Positions 51,980 to 64,000 of a stretch of DNA of 64,000 bases are shown one piece after another (the first letter of the stretch is position 1; the number at the start of each line of letters is the position of its first letter). The DNA comes from Brasenia schreberi. Its lineage: Eukaryota > Streptophyta > Magnoliopsida > Nymphaeales > Cabombaceae. Below the pieces are notes generated by a model, which was given only the letters and a program-made list of their open reading frames with translations, was not told the origin of the DNA and did no database searches. The stretch lies in the NCBI GenBank assembly GCA_036023115.1, contig JAYKKT010000090.1, positions 32,720,001 through 32,784,000 on the forward strand, given 5' to 3'. The position numbers and the translations under genes are program-made.

Positions 51980-54384
51980 ATGTCCTGTTTTCTCATCATC
52001 CTACGCATTTTTAAGTGACCTTGCAATGTTAACTGAAATCTTTGTATTTTAATCTTTATTTATTTGTATTTTTGTTACACAAAATGCATATATAGTTTAT
52101 AGAAATACTTGTGGGTTGCATTTATGCACTTTCATGTTGGTTCATCATTTTCCACTGTAGTGTATAAGACGTACATGTAATCCTCCTCACAGATGATCAT
52201 TTATAAGCGAAAGCTCATTTGAAACCTATCATCTTCACAAATGATCATGTATGACAGAAAACACATCTGAATTCAATCTGTATTTACTAGATTAATCATG
52301 TGTAGAGAGACAACGAAGGCACTTGATCTTTTTTTCATCGACATCCCAGCGATTTGCGTAATATTAATTATGGGAATGGGGCATTTTCTTTTCCAAGCAG
52401 AATTATATATATTATATATGTTGTGTAGAAAAATGGAAATGTAAGAAAAAGAAGCACAAAAAAACACTTTTTAGGATTCGAATAGAATACCTCCTATCAA
52501 CTTAGAAGATATTCGAATCAACTAAGCTATATACTAGCAATAGTTAGTAACTGTAATTTGACTTATCTTTCCAAATATAAAATAGTTAAATAATCTAAAA
52601 CATAGAAAGGACTCATCCTACTAGTTTCAGACGCATGTTACGGTTTTGCGTCACTTCGAAACGGAAGGCGATTTAGGCAGCAATTTCCGTGCATCATAGA
52701 TTACAATAGAATTTTCAAAGATAGAGTTGTTTTAGTTGAAATCAGCAATATTTGATAATCCGGAGAACTTGGTGATAAGATGCAGCCATCCAATACCTTC
52801 ATCTAGATAATCTTGGCCATCCAAAAGGTTTTGAGTTGGATGGTTGGGATTCAGTTTAGGAGGGGTAGCATCACATCAGTGATAACCAAGTCTTATTGAA
52901 GTTGAGGGAGATCAACCAGTGGCCACTGTAACTGCGGATGTGAATGGGTCATATTTGAGTTCAATTACTGTTGTCTGGTAAGCAGAAACGATCCATCCAA
53001 AATTGGATAATGCACTTCTGCTTTTGAAGTCTTATCTAACTCTTAGGTCACCAGATATTGGTTAACTGGATCTGGATTCAAATTTCTTTTTCATGGGTCC
53101 AATGCCAATCCAATTAGGGGAGACCCAACCATGCGAAATTGCTGTGATCCCCAAGTTTTGCAGGTTTACGTGCATCTCTAACTGTATCAGTGAAATTTGG
53201 GGATGATAAAGGATCAATATCCAATCCAATTACAAATCTAATCATTTTTTAAATGATATAGGTTTCGAATCCACATTACGGATATTTGTTATCCAGCTCC
53301 AGACACACTGCATTTCATAAGCCGGACCCAATAAAGACATCTCCATTTGACTCCATTTATTTACATCCCTACTGAAAACAGACCCTTTAATGGCATTGGG
53401 ACTAATAATACCAAAATGGACTGTATATTATCTTATATATTAACTGCGCAAAATCTAAGTAACTCGATTTGGTATCTAAAACCTGATCCAATTATTGGTT
53501 TGATGTAAACATGACAGGTTTAAAACCAACCTAGTGGTTTCAACCAGAACTGAACTGTATGGAATCGAAACCGAACTCGAAATTGGAGACTACCCAGTTC
53601 AGTTCTGATTCCACCTTTTATGGAATCATAATTGAGTTGGAACCGAAACTTAAGGTTTTGAACCGTCAGTTTCGTTGTTTATTTGTTTAAAATTCTGAAG
53701 TTTTTAAATGATTTGGAACAAAAACTGGCTCGGCCCCTATTTGGTTATGGTTCTTGATTCCCAGAAATCTGAAATTCATGTCTAAGTTCTATTAGTTCTC
53801 GTACATCCTCTACACAAATTCAATTACATTGTCCTTTTGGGTGGTGAGATTCGATAAAAAGTGACACCCCTAAGAACTCGGGATGTTCATAGGACATCGC
53901 AGGATGGAACGGGAGATCAAAGTTTCTATATCATCCCTGTTTGAGAATCTTATCATCTCCGCGATTGGAGACCAACGGGAGAAAAAGATGCTCAAACAAA
54001 AGTTGGAGCTCACTTTTATATATGAAATAAGAGCTTATTTACGTAAAATGCAACTAAATTGAAAGGCATACAAAATGTGAAAATGACAACGAGTTTACGA
54101 ATTTAAAGAAAGAGATACCACTTTTTTTATTATTTTCTCTTATAATCTAAAATTAATTAGATGAAGAGTCGGGACCGGGTTTGCGAAATTTTCCTGCTCT
54201 CCCCTCTCCCCGTTCTCGTTTTCAGTCTCCAAATCTGCCCGGTTTGAGACAGGTCCCCGTGAGAGCGGGGATCTCCTCCTCATAACAGATTGGATAAGGG
54301 GTTCTTGATGGATTCATATCCGACTCATTTCGACCCGCCATGCTTCTGTCATGTTGAGAGAGAATTGAGGATATGTAAGTCATT
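51980..54384. other. Intergenic region between divergent CP26 and eL19 genes
   Basis: No gene is supported. It is A/T-rich, with a repeat-like stretch at 53470-53770 rich in ggaatcgaaaccgaac, ttggaaccgaaac and aaaactggctcgg words, resembling 28440-28690. Another repeated stretch at about 52860-53340 uses ggatcc/attggat words. Confidence 0.5.
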
Positions 54385-54429
54385 TTATATAAGAGAAACC
54401 CTACCAGTTCGCTTCATCGGAAACCCTAA
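54385..54429 (+). promoter_or_regulatory. TATA box and telo-box of the eL19 gene
   Basis: ttatataag (54385-54393) is followed about 28 bp later by aaaccctaa (54421-54429). The telo-box is a hallmark of plant ribosomal protein and translation-factor promoters near the transcription start. The 5' UTR exon then runs through a (GA)n tract to the donor at 54460 (GAG|GTACTC). Confidence 0.65.
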
Positions 54430-54460
<31 letters not shown>

Positions 54461-55589
54461 TACTCATCTTCGCCTTCTCGCACTTTTGGACATTTCTTTC
54501 GCGATTTCATTTGCATTTTCCCTTTCTATACGATCCAATTCTGTGCATTTTCTTTTCATGGATTTAGAGTTTGTGCTTAGCTTCTTGCGTCGACTGTAGA
54601 TTAGTTGAGTGAGCGACGTATCTGTGTTCTCGATTCTTTTTGCTCTCTTCTTTTGATTGCTACAGTTATGGAAATTGTGTGAATTGCATTGATTCGGATT
54701 CCCGGATAATTGTTGTCGTTTGGAGAGGTGGCGTCTATCGTACAGTAATTTTCTTCAAAAGGCTTTCCATCTGATATTCTTTTCAACATATTGCATGATT
54801 TTTGTTTCAGTATGTTCTTTTCTTACCATAGTTAGGATTTTGTGGCTGTTCAGTCCATGCTAGGATTGCTGAAGTTCTTCGGGTTATTTTATCTCGGAAT
54901 TGCTAGATTGGGTTTACCGTTGGTTTCATCTCTTTGTTTTCGGGACTACTTTCGGTGATGTTCATAGTATACCCAAATTAGTTAGGTCGTGAATCTTCTT
55001 CTGTTTTCTTCCTACTGATGCGACCTCTTATTTACATTTTCTTATGGGTGATTTATATATTTTTGCTAATTTTTTTGCTATGTAGAACATTTGTAGTTTT
55101 CCTCCCCTTTTCAGGATAAATATTGACTGTTTTCCGTGTACTTGAAAATAGATTTGAGGCATTGCTCGGCAGCGATTTCTCTTTCTTGCCTGTGTGCATT
55201 TTCATACCCTTGATGCAAATGCGAATTGTTTTAGACTGAGGGACGTACACCATTCTCGATATCTGTACATCCTATTTCAAAGGACAACTTATTATTTAAT
55301 GTGTTCATAAAATGCTGCTTGTGAATACGTTTTTTTTTGTGATAAATATTCAAGTTTGTTACAAGTTCGTGAAATTTTATATAAGCAGTCAGAAATCTTA
55401 GCAGAAACGTTGTATATGTTGCATTATTGCATGTGTTGGTTGGTCGAGGAGCATTGACATTTTTGTGTATGTCATCCAATGCAACTTTTCTCGTAGTTAG
55501 TTGTGCCTTATAATAAGCATTCCTTTGTGTTGAGCTTGACGAAGATGTATAAGTTCTAACTGCTTTCTTTTTATCTCTTTAGTGTAGAC

Positions 55590-57725
<2,136 letters not shown>

Positions 57726-59089
57726 AGTTAGTCTTTTGATGATCGAAATCTGAATTTTGGGATGCTGATTTGGAGATAGAAGTGGTCTTTATGAATGGAG
57801 TTGGAGATGCGATTAGTAAATGTTTTGTCGTTTATTTTTGGACCTTGGGTATGTACCTAAGAGTTCCGTGGATTGATTGAGCATCGTGTTTGTTTCTTAG
57901 AATTTATGGTTTTGAAGGTTCTTGTGTTTTGAGCCCCTTCGGTTAAGCAAAACATTGATGAGGAACCTCAAGTGCGATTTCTTTTTCTCCAGTTTTACAA
58001 CCTCTTTATTTGTCTTATACTTAGTTTTACCCAATCCAAAAAGAAAAGTTGCTTTTGATAGCCTTTCGTTAGATTTATCCCCTCATTTGTTAATGAAGGT
58101 ATGATATTGACCAAACTTTCTGGGAATTCACGTGCGCGCGTGCGCGCGCCTGTTCTATTCTTATGCTTATTGCGATGTACAAAAAGTTTTAAAAACGTCT
58201 CTCAAGGACTGTTAGGAAGAAAGGGAAGGATCCGAAAGGGACCTTTCAAGAAAGGTTCTACTCTTTAGCTTATCCAATCACTAAAATTTAGTAAAGTTGA
58301 TGTTTTCCTCCTCTGTATTGGTATTATTCCTGACGTTACATTCACAATTTAGTTTTAGAGGCTTTGATGGATATTCATCTGTCAATTATTTCATTCATAT
58401 AACCGATGTACCTATAATCTAATGATTAAAGATCATATGCTGAACATTCCATGACTCATATCAAAACACCTATTCTGTTTATGTAAAAAATAGTTTTTTA
58501 TGGTTAGTTTTGTGTAAATGTTCTCTTGCACAACCATTCAATGTACGGAAAATATGAGGATCTTTGGACCAACTTTTTGTCGATATGTTTCTCATGGTCA
58601 ACCAGACAATGCACCGGTAAACACCTTTCGATGTAAGTTGCTTGTGAATTACTGATATGATCATCTACACGGTATTTTGTGGAAGAATGTGAGATATCGA
58701 GCTTGACACTCTTTGCAAATAAGTTCAATGCTTCCAGTTCATCTAATTTTTTTATTGCATTGGAGACAGAGAAAGATGCATAGGTAATCTTCATGTTCTC
58801 GCGTATGCCTCCTTTGGCTGATACTCATTTTGTGTATCCTTTTGCCTATGTGCTTATTATCTCCAACCACAATAACGAGGGCATGTAATACTGGAACTGC
58901 CACCGATAACAGCTAATTGCCAATAATGGCATTAGCAACATTTAGGCCAAGTGTGACCTCTTGCGGTCCCATGGGTATAAACACTACAATTAGATCAGCT
59001 TTTCATAGACAAACTTAGGATTTGCAATCCCAAGTAAGATCCGTTAAGGATCATAAGATCCTTTTCAATTGGATAGAAAGGGCTGTTGC

Positions 59090-59130
<41 letters not shown>

Positions 59131-60407
59131 GAATGATGGGATCCACGAAGAACATATGTACTCCCCGATTCTAGCCGTTCCATTATCCTATGTCTTATTA
59201 GATTGGACGGCAATCCTTTGCTATAGTAATGTTCTTGGATAACTCTATCATTTATATATATATATATAGTTTCTAAAAAAATGTTTATTAAAAATTTGCC
59301 GTTTGCCGAACTCCGTGTTATTAGTTTCTGTGCAACATAGCTTGCAATCCGTTAGCACCATGTCAGTCTATCTCATCACCGATCCCTTTTGTTTCTTCCA
59401 AGTATCAGCTCAAAATCAACACATAAACCACTATAGATACGTGCCCCTCTTGCAATATAACCGATTACTCCATCTACCACCTTCCTGCAGAATCTCCTCA
59501 CAAGAAATCTTAACCTGTCATCTCCCAGCCAAAGCTCAGGAACAGCACAAAAACAGCAATGCAGCAAGGATGAGCCATTTGTAGCAGTGCGTCGGCAAAA
59601 TATCTGGGAGCTCTTGCAGATCATTCCGTTCCATCATAAAGTCGCAGAAGCACGACGAACGTTGGTTATAAGTTTTCATCACATGGGGTGAGAAGAAGAT
59701 ATATTAGAGTTCTCTGTTGTAAAAATGTCGAAAACTTTGTACACAGAAGTTAAGTTTTCCTTATAATAGTAGCCAAAGAAATATTGAGATATCGTCCTCT
59801 TCTAATATAAACTTGAAATCACCAATATCTTTATAGTGCTAATGTCGCTATAATGGTAAATGTGTTTTTTTTCTTTCGTTCATGTTCGATTTGGCATGCA
59901 AGGAGATGATCATTATATGAGCTACGACAAATCATTGAATTCACAGGCCAATTAAACAAGCACCCCGCTAACATTAAGAAAGAGAAACCCAACCAAGAGC
60001 CACAATTGTATACCTGATTATCAATAAGTTACACTTATTAAGAAGAATAAAATCAATATACATGAAGAGTTGGTGGAACCTTTTATGGTGCCATAGCTTA
60101 TGAGCACAGTATAAAACTTTGCACAAGGAAGTTCAGCATTCTCTTCACAGAAAGCTACTCCGTAAGACATAGGAATGTAGAGATCTATCGAACACTGCCA
60201 GTCTCATCTTTTGGAACTACAAAGTGAACAACAAAGAATGGTCATCAACGCCCGTTTACTTGGACAATCGTGCATCCTTTAGATAGCCTTGTACATGTTT
60301 GTATCCTGCCCATGTTCTCCACCAAAAATTATAGATTGCTTTTCTTGGAAAACTGATCTACTCTTCATCCCAGGGGCAAACGTCTCAAATGTCATCCTCT
60401 CCATCTC
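57726..60407. other. Intergenic region between eL19 and the kinase gene
   Basis: The 3' UTRs of both convergent genes lie at the ends. A (AT)n run is at about 59093-59126, a shorter one at about 59254-59268, and a short alternating cg tract at 58133-58149 (cgtgcgcgcgtgcgcgcg). No reading frame with recognisable content was found. The 96-residue frame at 58504-58794 has no family resemblance I know. Confidence 0.55.
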
Positions 60408-60826
60408 CTAGTTTTTCTTGGATTTTGCCTTGTCGAGCCTAGCTTTCCGAACAGCCTCTTGGATTTGCCTCTCATGTTCTTTCAGCATTTCTTCGATGTT
60501 GGCGGAAGGAGGCAGCAGAGGTCCAGAATAATGAATTCTGTTCTTCTTTTGTCCATAGGTCTGCAGACAAGCATGAGAGTCATCAAGATCTGTTCATGCA
60601 CTAAACTTTCTAGCTGATATATTCTTGAATTTGTAGGGCAGCTGTGCCCGCACACAAGTATCTGTGACTAAATACAAACATGTCACCAAAAGGTGAGCAA
60701 TTCTTTCTTAATAGATCGATTATTTCATCAAATATTTCATTTAACTCTTATTCTTTCTATATTTTAAAATGAATCCTTATTCCCTCAACTTAGTCCTCAT
60801 TATTGAACTCTAAGTTATAATAATCT

Positions 60827-60859
<33 letters not shown>

Positions 60860-63800
60860 CCACACATCCAAATTGCATGTGTCAAATATAAGGATATGTT
60901 TTGGGAGGTTTCACCTTTAAATGCATAAAGACAAGGTGACTGAATTAGTTGTTTTTGCCAAATTTTAGCAGCATTTTCTATATCTGCTAAAAGCCTCATC
61001 TGGCACAAAATTGTAACATGTCAAGAAAAAGACTATACATGCATGTATAATTGGTTTTGTTTTAGATGTTGACTTACTGTTGCTGCTTCCTTGATTCTCT
61101 CATCCTTATTATGAGTACTTGTAGGTCTATCTAACAAATGGTGGGTCCATTGCTTCTTCTCTGGCGAGTCAACAACCTCTATAGGACTGTACTTGTTCAA
61201 AATCTGTTTCGCCTGCTGTTGCTGAGCCCCTTTGTTTCTACTGTTGTCCGGCTTATAAGATGCCTCCATATGAGGCATGCAAGATCTCTGTGTTCTCAAT
61301 TCTGCACAATTTGAAGCTTTTGCACCCCTGCTGCTTCTATTATACGCTCTATCTTGAATTGTCTGATTTTCATCATTCTCTTGTTTGTTCCATGTAGCTC
61401 CGAACACCCCAGGATGGTTTAGAGGTCCAGAATGAGAGAAGCTATTCCTTGCAGTTCTCCTTGGCATGACGTTGGATGGTTCCCCAGAAAACCCAGAATC
61501 GAGATCATCCATTTTAGTAATATGGTTGCCAATGTGGCTTTTAGGATTTGACTGATCTCGCCGACTCTGAAAATGTCAAACTCAATCAATCAGGAAATCA
61601 GCAGAGGAAGAAAAGTAAACGACAACAGAGAAATAAGAGACCACACTTTCATCATTCTCCAGCAGATGATTATCAAACACTGTTGAACTTGACATCTTTG
61701 TCTTTCTTATTCCATTCAGCTCTTTTATTCTTCGTAGCTAGAGTGTATGTAAGAATCCAATCTAATAAGTGTGTGAAGCCTGAGCTATGGAGATTAATCA
61801 GGATGAATTCTACACATGGCAGGCCAATACTTCAAACACGGATCAACAACTCATCCACAGGAAACAAGCCTAGGACGAACTAACTAAAAAACTGAAAAAA
61901 GAACACACCTGAGATGATTGTAAATCAGCATTCCCTTCTGGAGATGGCCTGCAACCAGGTTCTCTTGGCACTCTATCTCTGTTGTTTGGTTCTTGAGCTT
62001 GTCCCCCAGATGTCCTCTGCCTAAAACAAGGGAAAGAAGTGAAGCATCATTCGATAAATACCAAAATCATCGAGCGATGACAAGCATTCGTAAGATCTGG
62101 TTAAACATGTTAAACCACCCAGATGCATAATAAAAATCTCCTCATTTTTTGAAAATATGAAAAAAAAGTAGATCACAAGCATGATTTTATTCTCTCTTTC
62201 AAAGAGTTCATCTTCTGGAAATAGAAGAAGCAGACGGTCTTGTGAACTCGATTAGAAAACAGTCCCGCACTTGAGAAGTAAGGTGCTACTCCTAGAAAGA
62301 AATCATGGAGACTCTTAATTCCTGGCAGAATAAGCAGTGGTTCCTTATCTTTCCGACTGAATAGAAGGTAAACAAGAGGTATCACTGAATTAAGGAGCTA
62401 GAAAAGAAATCCAGTTTCATGGGCCAACCATATGCAGAAGGAAAAGGATTCTTTGACAATAGAGGGATGAATTCTCCAATAGAGTTTTGGAACTATGAGA
62501 AGTTTCACTCAGCTAAGATGAGTAGGGAAATTGTGGAAAGGCCAATAGCTTAAATCAAAGCTTGAAACTTCGAAATACGATCTACTCTTACAATATCAGA
62601 TGATTACATTCTTTGTGATAATGAAATAAACATGTGTGCTTCTAGCAAGAATAAAGGTCACATCAATATATACATAAATATGGAGCACTTGTACCTTCTA
62701 GCTTCATCACGAAGTTTAGCATCAAACTCTTTACTTGGTGGATATTTCGGCAAGCTTGATGGATCACAAGCAAGTGGGTGTGTTGTGAAGAACTGCAAGG
62801 AATTATAGAAATTCCAACCACTTAAAATTGATAAATCAACCATATCAGCACAATGCTTTGAAAATGAAAGCAATAAAAGAGATCGCAATAAATATTGTTA
62901 AAACTAATGCATAATAGTAAAGGAAGGTGATACAACAGAATTGGCGCAACAAACAGTTGGAATTAACTGAAATCAAAGCATACATTCTCAATTCTGGTGA
63001 ATTCCAAAAAGAATATGATACCTAAAAGTGAGCAACTGTCAAACCTAAATCATCATATCCAAATACATTAGATAGAGGCACTGGATCTTAGCAACAAGCT
63101 ATTTGGTAATTTGTATATTAGACTTTCAAATCTCTGAACACCATAAGGCAATGATTCAGTAAAAGAAGAATAAAATCCAGTTTCTAAAAAGACAGCAAAG
63201 AAGCAACGAAACCAAGGCAATATCGCAAACAGGAAAGCAAAGGAACAAAATCATGAAGACGATATCACAAACAAGAAAGTCAAGAAAGATTACCTCACTC
63301 TTAAGTGCATTGGCTGCTGTACCACGTTCTGTAGGTTCTATAGCAAGAAGGCAATCCAACAGAGACAAAGCTGAATCAGGGAAATCCTTAAATGTCTCTG
63401 CCAAACATCGCTTATAAGTATGTTGAGGTTTAAAGAGTGTTGTGTGTGGCAGCTTCCATTTCTTCCAGTAATCCTCTGAAGGTGAACCACAAAGCTTAAA
63501 GATTTTATGCAGCTGCTCCACCTAGACCCGGGAAAAGGAAACATCAAAGGTTTGCACATAGAAGCACAACTATCCTAACTAGAAAGCAAAATAATGCGAA
63601 TGGGCAACTTATGAACTATAACCGTATTGGCAATGAAGCACAAGTCATCTAATGATGACAGCCACCACCAACGCATGAATAAAGTTTGTAAACGAGCTGG
63701 CAGAAAAGGCACCTCAGTTCGTCCTGGCATGATGGGCTTGCCCGCAAGCAATTCAGCAAGGATGCAACCAGTGCTCCATAAATCAACTGCAACACCATAA

Positions 63801-64000
63801 TCTGTTGCACCAAGTAAAAGCTCTGGAGGCCGATACCATAGTGTCACAACTCTACTTGTCAATGGCTGCTTCTGATCAGGATTAAAAAATGTCGCCAAGC
63901 CAAAGTCAGCTATCCGGAGGATACCATTGTTATCGATCAGAAGATTTGAGCCCTTAATATCTCGATGTAGAACTCCCCGACTATGGCAGTGCTCAAGCCC
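60408..64000 (-). CDS. CDK-type Ser/Thr protein kinase, IBS1/At1g18670 group, C-terminal 455 residues (6 exons)
   Basis: The exons are 64000-63713 (continuing beyond the window), 63521-63294, 62792-62695, 62020-61909, 61566-61078 and 60560-60408. They sum to 1368 nt, exactly 456 codons. The kinase part begins in the catalytic loop (HCHSRGVLHRDIKGSNLLI) and has DFGLATFF, LTSRVVTLWYRPPELLLGA, the DLWSTGCILAEL helix, VEQLHKIFKLCGSPSEDYW, then SLLDCLLAIEPTERGTA and SLPKYPPSKEFD. These are CDK-like with the plant CDKC/IBS1 extensions. The tail is Gln/Ser/Asn-rich and ends with the group's signature HYSGPLLPPSANIEEMLKEH and a basic Lys-rich end. IBS1 is implicated in BABA-primed defence signalling, but the exact paralog cannot be told here. 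The ATP-binding lobe and promoter lie right of the window. Confidence 0.92.

Noticed and set aside
58504..58794. 96-codon frame on the minus strand between eL19 and the kinase
   Set aside because: No family resemblance, no neighbouring exon, no start context; kept only as intergenic sequence.

Overview
The window is nuclear DNA of a flowering plant. It has A/T-rich intergenic DNA, many GT-AG introns with long TE-filled interiors, (GA)n and (AT)n microsatellites, Copia LTR elements, RTE-type LINEs with a (GTT)n tail, tRNA-derived SINEs, a chlorophyll-binding protein gene and a plant xylan methyltransferase family gene. The sequence does not identify the species. No bacterial-type features (operons, CRISPR, IS elements) were seen.

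Layout. 1-6011: nested retroelements, namely two RTE LINEs on the plus strand, a Copia remnant splitting the second, and a short divergent RTE with its own target-site duplication. 6241-8820: 5' half of an uncharacterised plant gene (minus strand), whose remaining exons should lie left of the window. 9011-11823: a complete-length RTE LINE (minus) with 17-bp target duplications, inverted relative to the LINE at 1-2803. 14349-18535: five-exon gene for a syntaxin-6-N-like, tail-anchored protein (plus). 20734-27200: eight-exon MRT4 ribosome-assembly gene (minus), with a hAT-like transposon in a large intron. 29048-30350: RTE fragment (minus). 31155-36730: three-exon cytochrome c gene (minus), with a hAT-like element in intron 1 and a triplicated repeat in intron 2. 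36740-40600: intergenic, with several SINEs. 40730-41638: glucuronoxylan 4-O-methyltransferase-like gene (plus) with an in-frame stop directly after the membrane anchor. 42143-49110: old Copia element (minus) with both LTRs, carrying a nested RTE fragment. 50150-51684: six-exon LHCB5/CP26 gene (minus). 54385-57725: ribosomal protein eL19 gene (plus) with promoter and splice sites but without its central exon(s). 60408-64000: 3' two thirds of a CDK-type kinase gene (minus), running off the right edge.

The genes are unrelated housekeeping and photosynthesis functions (ribosome assembly, translation, respiration, light harvesting, cell-wall methylation, signalling), each with its own promoter. 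For five genes the exon lengths I placed sum to a whole number of codons and agree with family lengths, or with the expected truncation: syntaxin-like 418 aa, MRT4 229 aa, cytochrome c 112 aa, CP26 284 aa, and 455 aa of the kinase. I found no previously undescribed molecular system. The points most worth checking are the two apparently broken genes (GXM-like, eL19), the two inverted full-length RTE copies sharing one nonsense mutation, the nested insertions with readable target duplications, and a SINE family that can be delimited from the sequence alone.
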